From Halorarum halophilum (GTDB lineage Archaea; Halobacteriota; Halobacteria; Halobacteriales; Haloferacaceae): 64,000 nt of DNA. Position 1 is the first letter of the stretch; every line of letters starts with the position of its first letter. The translations under genes were made by a program, and so were the position numbers. The notes beneath the pieces were generated by a model, which saw only the letters and a list, made by a program, of their open reading frames with translations, did not search any database and was not told where the DNA came from. The stretch covers positions 1,240,001-1,304,000 of the forward strand of contig NZ_CP058529.1 of assembly GCF_013401515.1 (NCBI RefSeq). Direction: 5' to 3'. Of the stretch, positions 50,569 to 59,924 are shown in pieces.

Positions 50569-53500
50569 ATGATGCGCGGCGGAGACAACCGAATATTCGC
50601 GGTACTGTTCGCGGTACTGATGATGACGTCGATGTTCGCCGGCACGGTGGCCTTCACCGGGTCGGCGTCCGCCGCACCCGGCGACGTCCTGTATCGCGTG
50701 AACGGAGGCGGATCGACCGTGGCGGCCACCGACGGCGGCCAGGACTGGATCGCCGGTTCCGGATCGGCGTACGTGAGCGGTGGATCGACGTACTCCACAG
50801 CGAGTAGCGTCTCGACCGACGGGACCGTCCCGGCGAGTACGCCGAGCTCCGTGTTCCAGAGCGAACTGTACGGCGACCAGCAGTGGACCTTCTCCGACGG
50901 CATCCAGAGCGGCGAGGAGTACGAGGTCCGCCTGTACTTCGCCGAGATATACCACGGCGTCGACGGCGGCAACGCCGCCGGCGGCGAGGGTGACCGCGTC
51001 TTCGACGTGAGCGTCGAGGGTGAGACGGTCCTCGACGACTACGACATCTACGCCGACGTGGGCTCGGCGACCGGTACGATGAAGTCGTACACGGTCGCGC
51101 CCGACGACGGCCAGATCGACGTCGGCCTCACGACCGAGGTCGACAACGCGAAGATCTCCGCCATCGAGATCGTCGAAGCCGAGCCCCAGCCCGACACGCT
51201 CGGCGGACCGTCGAGCGTCGACTTCGGCACCGTGCTCGTCGACGATTCCGAGACCGAGACGGTCACGGTGACGAACCTCGGCGACGACGGCGACGCGGAC
51301 ATCACGATCGACGACGTCTCCGTCGCCGGGGACGACGCGTTCTCCGCGGGCGCTCCGTCACAGGCGACGCTCGCGCCCGGCGAGTCCGCGGACGTTCCGG
51401 TGACGTTCGCGCCCTCGGACGCCCAGTCAAAGGCCGCGACGCTCACCATCGACCACTCCGGGAGCAACTCCCCGCTGGAGGTCGCACTCTCCGGCGAGGG
51501 CGCGAGTGACGTCCCGGTCGGCTTCAGCGAGTCCACGCTGCAGGGCTTCAGCGCCGGCAACCCGACGGCCATCGACTTCGGGCCGGACGGCCGGGCGTAC
51601 GTCTCCACGCAAGGTGGAGCCGTCTATGCGCTAGAGGTCGAACGCACGGACGGAGGCGACTACCAGGTCGTCAACGAGGAGCAGATCGACGCGATCGAGG
51701 ACATCCCGAACCACGACGACCTCGGGAACCTCGACGCGGGCGAGACCAACAGGCAGATAACCGGACTCACGGTCGGCGGCACGGCCGAACAACCGATCGT
51801 CTACGTCTCCTCGAGCGATCCCGAGATACGTGTCGGACAAGACACTGACGCCACCGACACAAATTCCGGCGCGATCTCCCGGCTGGCGTTCGACCGGAAC
51901 GCGGACGGGAGCCTCGCGAGCGTCGACCACGACGTGATGGTCCTCGGACTCCCGCGCTCCGAGGAGAACCACGCCACGAACGGCCTCGACCTGACCGCCG
52001 ACGGCGACACGCTGTACGTCGCACAGGGCGGGCACACCAACAAAGGGGCCCCCGGTGACAACTTCGGACACACGCCCGAGTACGCGCTCTCCGCGGCGGT
52101 CCTCGAAATCGACCTGGCACAGATCGAGGCCAACTACCAGGCGAAGAGCCTCCAGAACGAGAACGGGAACTACCCGGACCTCGACTACCTGTACTCGATC
52201 CCGACCGTCCAGGGTGGCGACCTGCCCTTCGGCGGCGACGACGGCCTCAACCAGGCCAAGATCGTCGAGGGCGGTCCGGTTCAGGTCTACTCGCCCGGGT
52301 ACCGGAACCCGTACGACCTCGTCCTGTCGGAGGACGAGCAGCTCTACGTCATCGACAACGGCCCGAACGGCGGCTGGGGCGGCCAGCCGGAGGGCGACGG
52401 TGCGAGCGGCGTCTGTACCAACGTCCCTAACGAGGACGGGAGCTACGGGACCGGCGACCAGCTCCACCTCGCCACCGAGGGTTCCTACGGCGGCCACGCC
52501 GCGCCGATCCGGGCGAACCCGGACGACGCCGGCCTCTACGACGCGGACGGGAACCAGTACCACGACTTCGACTCGTCGGACACGCCCGTCCCGTTCGACA
52601 TGGCCAACCCCGTCGAGTGCGACTATCAGGACCCGAACGAGGACAACTCCATCGGTCCGACGTTCGGCTGGACCGGTGGCATCACGGAGTACACGGCGTC
52701 CAACTTCGGCGGCGAGATGCAGGGTGACCTGCTCGTCGTCGAGAACAGCAACACCATCAAGCGCGTTCAGCTGAACGCCGCCGGTGACGGCGTCACCGAA
52801 GTCACGTCGCCGTTCAACACGGCCGGTGCGCTGGGCATCACCGCGCAGGACGACGACGAGGCGTACCCCGGAACCATCTGGACCGCCAACCACGGTGATG
52901 GCGACGTCACCGTCTTCGAGCCGAACGACTTCGGCGACGGCGGTGGCGACCAGTGCACGGGGGCGGACGACCCGTCCCTCGACGAGGACGGCGATGGTTA
53001 CGACAACGCCGACGAGATCGACGCGGGTTCGGACCCGTGCTCCGCGGCGTCCACGCCCGCTGACTTCGACGACGACGGGACCTCGAACGTCAACGACCCC
53101 GACGACGACAACGACGGGCTCGACGACACCGAGGACCCGTTCGCGATCGACCCGAACAACGGGCTCGACACGAACCTGCCGGTCGCCTACGACTTCGCGC
53201 CCAACTCCGAGTCCGGGACGATCCTGAACCTCGGCTTCACGGGCGTGATGACGAACGGTCAGGACTACCAGGAACTCTACGACCCGGACGAGGTGACCGC
53301 GGGCGGCGCGGCCAACGTCCTGACGGTCGAGAACGTTCCACAGGGTGACGCACACCAGAACACGAACACTCAGCAGCACGGCTACCAGGTCGGCGTGAAC
53401 GCCGACGAGCCGTTCACGATCGAATCGACGGTGAACGGGCTTCCCGACGACGCGGAGTCGTTCCAGTCACAGGGGATCTTCCTCGGCACCGGCGACCAGG

Positions 53501-56500
53501 ACAACTACGCGAAGCTGACCGCCACTGGCTTCAGCTCCGGAAGCGGTTCCGGCGTCCAGTTCGCCACGGAGGAGGACGGGAGCTTCACCGATGTCGCGAA
53601 CCCGCCGGCACCGACCGCCGGCAACGCGACCACGCTCTCCATGACGGTGTACCCGAGCAACGGCACCGTCGAGGCGTACTACGCCGTGGACGACGGCGAA
53701 GAACAGTTCGTCGGCGAGACGACCGTTCCGACGAGCTGGTTCGACACCGCCGACGGGAACGGCACCGCCGTTGGCGTCATCGCGACGTCCAACGGAGCGA
53801 GTTCGACGTTCGACGCGACGTGGCAGAACCTGTACGTCGAGCAGCTGAACCCACCCGCGAACCAGCCGCCGACGGCCGACGCGGGCGCGGACGTCACTGT
53901 CGATGAGGGACAGGAGGTCACGCTCGACGCCTCGGGCTCGACCGACCCCGACGGCGACACGCTCGGCTACACCTGGACGCAGACGTCGGGCAGCCCCTCG
54001 GGGCTGCTCGACATGAGCGACAGCGAGCAGGTGACGTTCACCGCCCCCGACGTGGACGGTGACACGACGTTCACCTTCCAGGTCGAGGTCGCCGACGGCA
54101 ACGGAGGCACCGACACCGACACGGTCGACGTGACGGTGCAGGACACCGACTCGGACACCGGCGGCGACATGTCCGTCGCGGAGGCCGTCGCGATGGGTGG
54201 CGAGAACGACACCCTTATCGAGGATTCGGAGATCCAGCAGGCGATCAACTGGTGGTCGACCGGCGGCGAAGTGCCGAACACCGGCGGGCAGACCATCGAC
54301 GACTCGGAGATCCAGACCCTCATCAACATGTGGGCGACCGACGCCAGTGTCGGCGGCGGGAGCGGAGGCGAAACCGGCTCGGCGCTGGTCGAGATCACGC
54401 CCGACAGCGGGCTCGAGACCAGCACCTACGGCGGTGGAACCTACCAGGTGACGAACACCGGCGAGAAGGAGATCGCGGCGGTTTCGTTCGACCTCAGCAC
54501 GGCGACGCTGCCGGACATGGTGTTCGACCCGCAGGGTACCGCGGGTGACCCGACCGGCGAGGGTCTCAACATCGCCAGCGACGGCGGCACCGGCATCACG
54601 ACCGCCGAAGGGGACGAAGCGTTCTCCCAGCCGCACAACGGGCAGGACGCCGACGACGGCTACGACGTGATGACCGTCGAGTTCGACGACTTCCAGAACG
54701 GCGAAACCGCGACCTTCTGGGCCGACAACGACCCGACGAGCATCAAGGGCGCGACGGTCGGCTCCCAGGAGGCCGGTCCGGTCTCAGGACTCGAACTCGC
54801 CCGCTCGACGGTGACGATCACCTACGCGGACGGTACGACCCAGACCACCCAGCTGATGGGTGACGGGAGCGACGGCGGCTCGACCGCCGTCGTCACCGAG
54901 GGCGAGACTCCGGCGCCGACCATCGGCGCACAGGACGTCTCGCTCGACAGCGGCGTGCTCGACGGCTACCACAGCGGGGCGACGGTCTCCGAGGCCGGCC
55001 AGACCATCATGGTCACCGGCGAACCCGGCGAGACGGTCACGCTCGTGCGCGTCGAGGGCGAACTGACGCTGACGAACGTCCCGAACGACGGCTACAACAT
55101 CGAAGAGTACGAGGCGAACAACGCACAGAACGTCGAGTACTACACGGCGACGGTCGGCTCGAACGGCCAGGCAGAGATCCCGGTCACGCTGACCGACACC
55201 ACGTCCGACGGCGACGACAACGCCGGCTACAACTACTTCGTGGCCGCGCACGGGGAGGCCTCCGGCGACATGGGCCTCGCCTCGAACGTCGTTGTCCTCC
55301 AGTACGACGAGAGCGCCGGCGACGGCGACACCGGCGACGGCGACGTCGCCTTCGCCGTCAACGCCGGCGGATCCGAGTACACCGCAGGGGACGGCACGGT
55401 CTTCCAGGCCGACACCGGCTTCAGCGGCGGGAGCACGTACAGCGTCACCCAGGACATCGGCGACACGCAGGACGACCCGCTGTACCAGACCGAACGGTAC
55501 GGCGACTTCTCGTACGACGTCCCCCTCGAGGACGGCGAGTACGAGGTCACCCTGCACTTCGCCGAGATCTACCAGGGCGTCTCCGAGAACGACGGTGTCG
55601 ACTCGACCGGTCCCGACGACGGGACTCAGGAGAACGACCGGGTGTTCGACGCCTCGATCGAGGGCCAGCAGGTCCTGGAGAACTACGACATCTACGCCGA
55701 GGTCGGCCCGCTGAACGCGACCCAGGAGACGTTCACGGCCGATGTGACCGACGGCGAACTGAACGTCCAGTTCAGCACCGTCTACGACAACGCGAAGGTC
55801 AGCGCCATCGAAGTGCGGACCGCGAGCGATGACGGCGACGGCAACGCGGCGCCATCCGTCGACTCGATCAGCGACCTGACGGTCACCGAGGGCGACTCGG
55901 CGTCCGTCCCGGTCAGTGCCTCCGACGCTGACGGCGACGCGCTGTCGCTGTCGGTCGACGGTCCGAGCTTCGTCGGTCTCGACGACGCCGGCGACGGCAC
56001 GGGGACGCTCAGCGTCGCCCCGCAGTCGGGCGACGCCGGGACGTACACGGTCGACGTGACGGCCGACGACGGCACGACCACGACCACCGAGAGCTTCGAG
56101 GTCACGGTCGAAGCCCCGTCCTCGGGCGGAACCGGTTCGGCGGACTTCACGGTCAACGAGAACGGCGGCATCGACGCGAGCACCTACAGCGGCGGCTCGT
56201 TCGAGGTCACCAACACCGGCGACAAACAGATCTCGTCGGTGACCTACGACCTGAGTTCGGCGACGTTCCCCGACGTGGTGTTCGACCCCGACGGGACCGC
56301 CGGCGACTCGGCCGGCAAGGGCTTCACCGCCGACAGCGGCGGGAGCGCGACCGGCCTCCAGGGCGGGTCGTTCGCTGCGCCGCACAACGGTCAGGACGGT
56401 GCCGACGGCTACGACGAGCTGACGACCACGTTCGACGACTTCGAGAACGGCGAGACGTTCGCCTTCTCGACGGACATCGACCCGACGAGCATCAAGAACG

Positions 56501-57594
56501 CCCAGGGGACGGGCGCGGCCGGCTCCGTCTCCGGCCTCGAGCTCACCGGCGCGACGGTGACCGTCGAGTACGCCGACGGCAGCACGCAGACGACGCAGCT
56601 GTTCGGCGACGGGAGCGACGGCGGCTCGCAGGCGACAGCGTCGGACGACCTCGCGAGCGCACCGACGCTCGGCGTCGACGGCGCCTCGCTCGATTCGGGC
56701 GCCCTCGCCTCCCAGCACAGTGCGGCGACGGTCTCCGAGGCCGGCCAGACCATCACGGTCACCGGCCCGGCGGACGCGACCGTGGTACTGCTTCATGTCG
56801 AGGGACAGCTCGAACTCGCCAACCAGGCGAACGGGTACGACCTCGAAGCCTACGAGGCGAACACCGCCGAGAACGTCGACTACCAGACGGTCGACCTCGG
56901 CAGCGACGGCGAGGCCACGGTCGACGTGACCCTCACCAACACCTCGAGCAGCGGCGTCGAGGGCGGGTACAACCACTTCGTCGCCACGGTGCAGGACGGC
57001 GACGGCACCGGCGCGACCTCGAACGTGGTCGTGCTGAAGTACGACGAGTCGAGCGACACGACGGGTCCGGAGTCGCAGGTCCTCCACCGCGTGAACGCGG
57101 GCGAGGACACGACCGTCCCCGCGACCGACGACGGTCCCGACTGGACCGGCGTCTCGGACACGTCCTCGCCGTACCTCGCCTCCGTGGCGAGTTCGGACGC
57201 GGGGACCTACTGTGCGGGCGACGACGTCACGGCCGACGGGACGGTTCCCTCGTCGACGCCCGACGCGGTGTTCGACTGCGAGCGCTACGGGGAGATGACC
57301 TGGGAGTTCCCGGTCGACGCCGGCCAGGAGATCGAGGTGCGACTCTACCTCGCCAACTCGTACCCCGGCGCGAGTGAACCCGGTGACCGGCAGTTCAACG
57401 TCTCCATCGAGGGGACGCAGGTCCTGACGCAGTACGACCCCGTGGCCGACGTCGGCCACGCCACCGGGACGACGAAGAGCTTCACCGTCACCGACGACGG
57501 CGACGGAACGGTCACGGTCGCCTTCGAGCAGGGGGCGGTCGAGAACCCCGAGGTCAGAGCCATCGAGATCGTCGAGGAGGGCGACTCGCAGTAG
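50569..57594 (+). CDS. Giant secreted malectin/beta-propeller/dockerin-like multidomain protein
   Basis: A 2,341-residue protein with a Sec signal (about 1-36). Approximate domains in order: malectin-like carbohydrate-binding domain 40-204; choice-of-anchor D (ASPM/Hydin-like) domain 208-311; beta-propeller resembling soluble sugar dehydrogenases 318-790; calcium-binding thrombospondin-3-type repeats 800-861 (DEDGDGYDNADE, DPDDDNDGLDD); lectin/LamG-like sandwich 871-1091; PKD domain 1093-1188; degenerate dockerin-like repeat 1201-1256 (IEDSEIQQAINWW, IDDSEIQTLINMW); ~310-residue module A1 1271-1581; malectin 2 1591-1751; cadherin/Ig-like 1763-1848; module A2 1858-2161, a duplicate of A1; malectin 3 2168-2339. 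No archaeosortase PGF motif or C-terminal membrane helix is seen, so surface retention would need a partner such as the cohesin-like proteins downstream. Catalysis by the propeller is unproven. Confidence 0.85.
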   Translation: MMRGGDNRIFAVLFAVLMMTSMFAGTVAFTGSASAAPGDVLYRVNGGGSTVAATDGGQDWIAGSGSAYVSGGSTYSTASSVSTDGTVPASTPSSVFQSELYGDQQWTFSDGIQSGEEYEVRLYFAEIYHGVDGGNAAGGEGDRVFDVSVEGETVLDDYDIYADVGSATGTMKSYTVAPDDGQIDVGLTTEVDNAKISAIEIVEAEPQPDTLGGPSSVDFGTVLVDDSETETVTVTNLGDDGDADITIDDVSVAGDDAFSAGAPSQATLAPGESADVPVTFAPSDAQSKAATLTIDHSGSNSPLEVALSGEGASDVPVGFSESTLQGFSAGNPTAIDFGPDGRAYVSTQGGAVYALEVERTDGGDYQVVNEEQIDAIEDIPNHDDLGNLDAGETNRQITGLTVGGTAEQPIVYVSSSDPEIRVGQDTDATDTNSGAISRLAFDRNADGSLASVDHDVMVLGLPRSEENHATNGLDLTADGDTLYVAQGGHTNKGAPGDNFGHTPEYALSAAVLEIDLAQIEANYQAKSLQNENGNYPDLDYLYSIPTVQGGDLPFGGDDGLNQAKIVEGGPVQVYSPGYRNPYDLVLSEDEQLYVIDNGPNGGWGGQPEGDGASGVCTNVPNEDGSYGTGDQLHLATEGSYGGHAAPIRANPDDAGLYDADGNQYHDFDSSDTPVPFDMANPVECDYQDPNEDNSIGPTFGWTGGITEYTASNFGGEMQGDLLVVENSNTIKRVQLNAAGDGVTEVTSPFNTAGALGITAQDDDEAYPGTIWTANHGDGDVTVFEPNDFGDGGGDQCTGADDPSLDEDGDGYDNADEIDAGSDPCSAASTPADFDDDGTSNVNDPDDDNDGLDDTEDPFAIDPNNGLDTNLPVAYDFAPNSESGTILNLGFTGVMTNGQDYQELYDPDEVTAGGAANVLTVENVPQGDAHQNTNTQQHGYQVGVNADEPFTIESTVNGLPDDAESFQSQGIFLGTGDQDNYAKLTATGFSSGSGSGVQFATEEDGSFTDVANPPAPTAGNATTLSMTVYPSNGTVEAYYAVDDGEEQFVGETTVPTSWFDTADGNGTAVGVIATSNGASSTFDATWQNLYVEQLNPPANQPPTADAGADVTVDEGQEVTLDASGSTDPDGDTLGYTWTQTSGSPSGLLDMSDSEQVTFTAPDVDGDTTFTFQVEVADGNGGTDTDTVDVTVQDTDSDTGGDMSVAEAVAMGGENDTLIEDSEIQQAINWWSTGGEVPNTGGQTIDDSEIQTLINMWATDASVGGGSGGETGSALVEITPDSGLETSTYGGGTYQVTNTGEKEIAAVSFDLSTATLPDMVFDPQGTAGDPTGEGLNIASDGGTGITTAEGDEAFSQPHNGQDADDGYDVMTVEFDDFQNGETATFWADNDPTSIKGATVGSQEAGPVSGLELARSTVTITYADGTTQTTQLMGDGSDGGSTAVVTEGETPAPTIGAQDVSLDSGVLDGYHSGATVSEAGQTIMVTGEPGETVTLVRVEGELTLTNVPNDGYNIEEYEANNAQNVEYYTATVGSNGQAEIPVTLTDTTSDGDDNAGYNYFVAAHGEASGDMGLASNVVVLQYDESAGDGDTGDGDVAFAVNAGGSEYTAGDGTVFQADTGFSGGSTYSVTQDIGDTQDDPLYQTERYGDFSYDVPLEDGEYEVTLHFAEIYQGVSENDGVDSTGPDDGTQENDRVFDASIEGQQVLENYDIYAEVGPLNATQETFTADVTDGELNVQFSTVYDNAKVSAIEVRTASDDGDGNAAPSVDSISDLTVTEGDSASVPVSASDADGDALSLSVDGPSFVGLDDAGDGTGTLSVAPQSGDAGTYTVDVTADDGTTTTTESFEVTVEAPSSGGTGSADFTVNENGGIDASTYSGGSFEVTNTGDKQISSVTYDLSSATFPDVVFDPDGTAGDSAGKGFTADSGGSATGLQGGSFAAPHNGQDGADGYDELTTTFDDFENGETFAFSTDIDPTSIKNAQGTGAAGSVSGLELTGATVTVEYADGSTQTTQLFGDGSDGGSQATASDDLASAPTLGVDGASLDSGALASQHSAATVSEAGQTITVTGPADATVVLLHVEGQLELANQANGYDLEAYEANTAENVDYQTVDLGSDGEATVDVTLTNTSSSGVEGGYNHFVATVQDGDGTGATSNVVVLKYDESSDTTGPESQVLHRVNAGEDTTVPATDDGPDWTGVSDTSSPYLASVASSDAGTYCAGDDVTADGTVPSSTPDAVFDCERYGEMTWEFPVDAGQEIEVRLYLANSYPGASEPGDRQFNVSIEGTQVLTQYDPVADVGHATGTTKSFTVTDDGDGTVTVAFEQGAVENPEVRAIEIVEEGDSQ

Positions 57595-57950
57595 CGAGAC
57601 CGCACGACCACGATGAGCGACGCCTCCACATCCGTCGGCGGTGCCCGCCACCGGTCGACCACTGAGGTCGCCCGTGCGAGCACCAGCGACGGCCGTGCGA
57701 GCACCAGCGACGGCCGCGTGTGGACGCGGGTCCACGACGGCCCCGGCACTCTCCGGAGCGCCGGAGGTCGACGCCGACTGGCGCCCTTCGGGGGTAACTG
57801 CGACGATACCGAACCGCGCCAGCCGAGCCGTCGACGCGGCCCGAGGAGGCCGCTCGTCGGTCACGACGACGGGACGAACCCCGTTCGATCGGGGCATCGG
57901 GCGACGACCACCCCACGACAGCAGCGATGTCGACGACACACCACTGACAG
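57595..57950. other. 356-base gap with 21-bp tandem duplication
   Basis: Between the giant gene and the cohesin/dockerin gene I support no coding sequence; an Arg/Ser-rich open frame here is not haloarchaeal in composition. A 21-base unit beginning CGTGCGAGCACC occurs twice in tandem at 57673-57693 and 57694-57714. No clear box A precedes ATG 57951, so readthrough from the giant gene is possible. Confidence 0.5.
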
Positions 57951-59915
57951 ATGAACGAGACAGCACGAAGACGATTCAGAAAGACGATGGCCGCGCTCGT
58001 CGCGCTGGGACTCGTCCTATCGGTCCTCGGACCGGTCGGGACGGTCGCGGCGCAGCCGAGCGTCTCGGTAACACAATCGGTCGATAGTACGACGATCGCC
58101 CCCGGTGAGACGGTCACGATCACGACCGAGTTCACCGTCAGCGAACTCAACGCGCCCCAGTTGAGCGCCACGACGCCGGACGGGTGGGAGATCGAGTCCC
58201 AGTCCGCGACCGGCCCGGTGGCGTACAACGACGGGACGTGGACGTGGCTCGCCGGCGACGACGACGGTGTCAACGTCAGCTACACCGTCGAGTACACCGT
58301 CAGCGTCCCCGATGACGCCGACCCTGGCGAGTACACGATCAGTGCGGACGGATCGGCGCTGAGTCCGAGCGATTCGAGCGCGACCTCGGACAGCGCCACG
58401 ACGACCGTCACGGTCGCGGAGCCTGACGAGAACGAGCCGCCCACCGCGTCGTTCACCAGCAGTCCGGACTCCCCGGAGACCGGCGAGCAGGTGAGCTTCG
58501 ACGCCTCGGCGTCGACCGACGACAGTGCGATCACGAGCTACGAGTGGGACTTCGACGACGGCACGACCGCCACGGGCGCGTCGGCCACCCACACGTACGA
58601 CAGCGCGGGCGACTACGACGTGACGCTCACCGTCACTGACGACGACGGTGAGACCGACACGGCGACCCAGACGGTCTCCGTCGGCGAGGCAGCCAGTCCG
58701 GCGAGCTTCCAGCTGTCGGCACTGGACGTGGAGTCACCCGTCACGCAGGGTGACACCGCCACGGTGACCGCGACGGTCGAGAACGTCGGCGACGAGTCGG
58801 CCACGCAGACGGTCGCGCTCGAGATCGACGGCACCGAGACCGACAGCCAGGACGTCACGCTCGACGGCGGGGCGAGCCAGCAGGTGAGCTTCGACGTCGA
58901 CACCACCGACCTCTCGACAGGCGACCACGACGTGACGGTCTCCACCGAGGACGACAGCGCGTCCGACACGCTCGCCGTGAGCGAGGAACCGCCGGAGAAC
59001 CTGAACCCGTCGGCCGCCTTAGATTCGTCGCCGTCCGCCCCCGAACCGGGTGAGACCGTGACCTTCGACGCCTCGGCGTCGAACGATCCCGACGGCGCGA
59101 TCACGAGCTACGAGTGGGACTTCGACGGCGACGGGACGGCCGACGCCACCGGCGAGCAGGTCACCACCTCGTTCGACAGCGCGGGCGACTACGACGTGAC
59201 GCTCACCGTCACCGACGACGACGGTGAGACCGACACGGCGACCCAGACGGTCTCCGTCTCGGAAGCGCCGGACGGCGACGGACCCGCAACGACGGTCAGT
59301 CTCTCGCCCGAGAGCGACCTCGTGGCGGTCGACCAGTCCACCGAGTACGACGTCGTCGTTGACGACACCGACGGCGGCGTCGGCGCCTACGAGCTGACGA
59401 TCACGGTAGAGGACCCGAGCGTGGCGTCCATCACCGGCGTCGACCTCGCGGGCGTTTCCGACGAGGAGCTCACCGACGTGCAGATCGCCGACGATGGCTC
59501 CTCGGTCACCATCGAGGCGGTCCTGGTCGACACGGAGGACGACGGGAGCGCGACGCTCGGAACCGTCACCGTGCAGGCGAACGCGGAGGGGACCAGCGAC
59601 CTCTCGCTCAACGTCTCCGACCTGGGGACCGAAGCCGGGGAGTCGTACGACGTGACCGGCACGAACGGCGCGTCGCTCACGGCCTCGACCCTGGTCGTCG
59701 GGAACTCCGAGAATCCTGCACAGGACCTCGACGGTGACGGCGACTATGAGGACATCAACGGCGACGGTACCGTGGACCTCCTCGATGTCCAGACGCTGTT
59801 CGCCGACCGCGACGGACCGGCCGCGAGTAACTCGCCCGAGGCGTTCGACTACAACGGCGACGGCGAGTTCACCCTCAGCGACATCCAGGCACTGTTCGCC
59901 CAGGAGATGGCGTAA
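57951..59915 (+). CDS. Secreted PKD protein with cohesin-like domain and C-terminal dockerin
   Basis: A 654-residue protein with a Sec signal (about 1-35). Approximate domains: NEW3/DUF11-like sandwich 40-160; PKD 163-245; CARDB-like 250-346; PKD 350-440; cohesin-like sandwich 446-584 (GGVGAYELTITVEDPSVASI, VQIADDGSSVTIEAVL); then a dockerin of two calcium F-hand loops, DINGDGTVDLLD (601-612) and DYNGDGEFTLSD (633-644), each followed by the LFA-type helix. Having both a cohesin-like domain and a dockerin makes it a natural adaptor. The cohesin-like part is clearly homologous to that of the next protein, which starts 9 bases after its stop. Confidence 0.85.
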   Translation: MNETARRRFRKTMAALVALGLVLSVLGPVGTVAAQPSVSVTQSVDSTTIAPGETVTITTEFTVSELNAPQLSATTPDGWEIESQSATGPVAYNDGTWTWLAGDDDGVNVSYTVEYTVSVPDDADPGEYTISADGSALSPSDSSATSDSATTTVTVAEPDENEPPTASFTSSPDSPETGEQVSFDASASTDDSAITSYEWDFDDGTTATGASATHTYDSAGDYDVTLTVTDDDGETDTATQTVSVGEAASPASFQLSALDVESPVTQGDTATVTATVENVGDESATQTVALEIDGTETDSQDVTLDGGASQQVSFDVDTTDLSTGDHDVTVSTEDDSASDTLAVSEEPPENLNPSAALDSSPSAPEPGETVTFDASASNDPDGAITSYEWDFDGDGTADATGEQVTTSFDSAGDYDVTLTVTDDDGETDTATQTVSVSEAPDGDGPATTVSLSPESDLVAVDQSTEYDVVVDDTDGGVGAYELTITVEDPSVASITGVDLAGVSDEELTDVQIADDGSSVTIEAVLVDTEDDGSATLGTVTVQANAEGTSDLSLNVSDLGTEAGESYDVTGTNGASLTASTLVVGNSENPAQDLDGDGDYEDINGDGTVDLLDVQTLFADRDGPAASNSPEAFDYNGDGEFTLSDIQALFAQEMA

Positions 59916-59924
59916 CTCGAACCA

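Noticed and set aside
50569-57594. Archaeosortase (PGF-CTERM) surface anchoring of the giant protein
   Set aside because: The C-terminus ends in a malectin-like domain and GDSQ, without a PGF motif, hydrophobic helix or basic tail.
57613-57954. 113-residue frame between the giant and adaptor genes
   Set aside because: The product is Arg/Ser/Thr-rich and basic, unlike haloarchaeal proteins, and part of it is created by the 21-bp tandem duplication.
54784-57966. 1,060-residue open frame on the minus strand opposite the giant gene
   Set aside because: Long antisense frames are expected in high-GC DNA with strong codon bias. Its product is Val/Arg/Asp-rich without domains, whereas the plus-strand frame shows signal peptide and recognisable domains.
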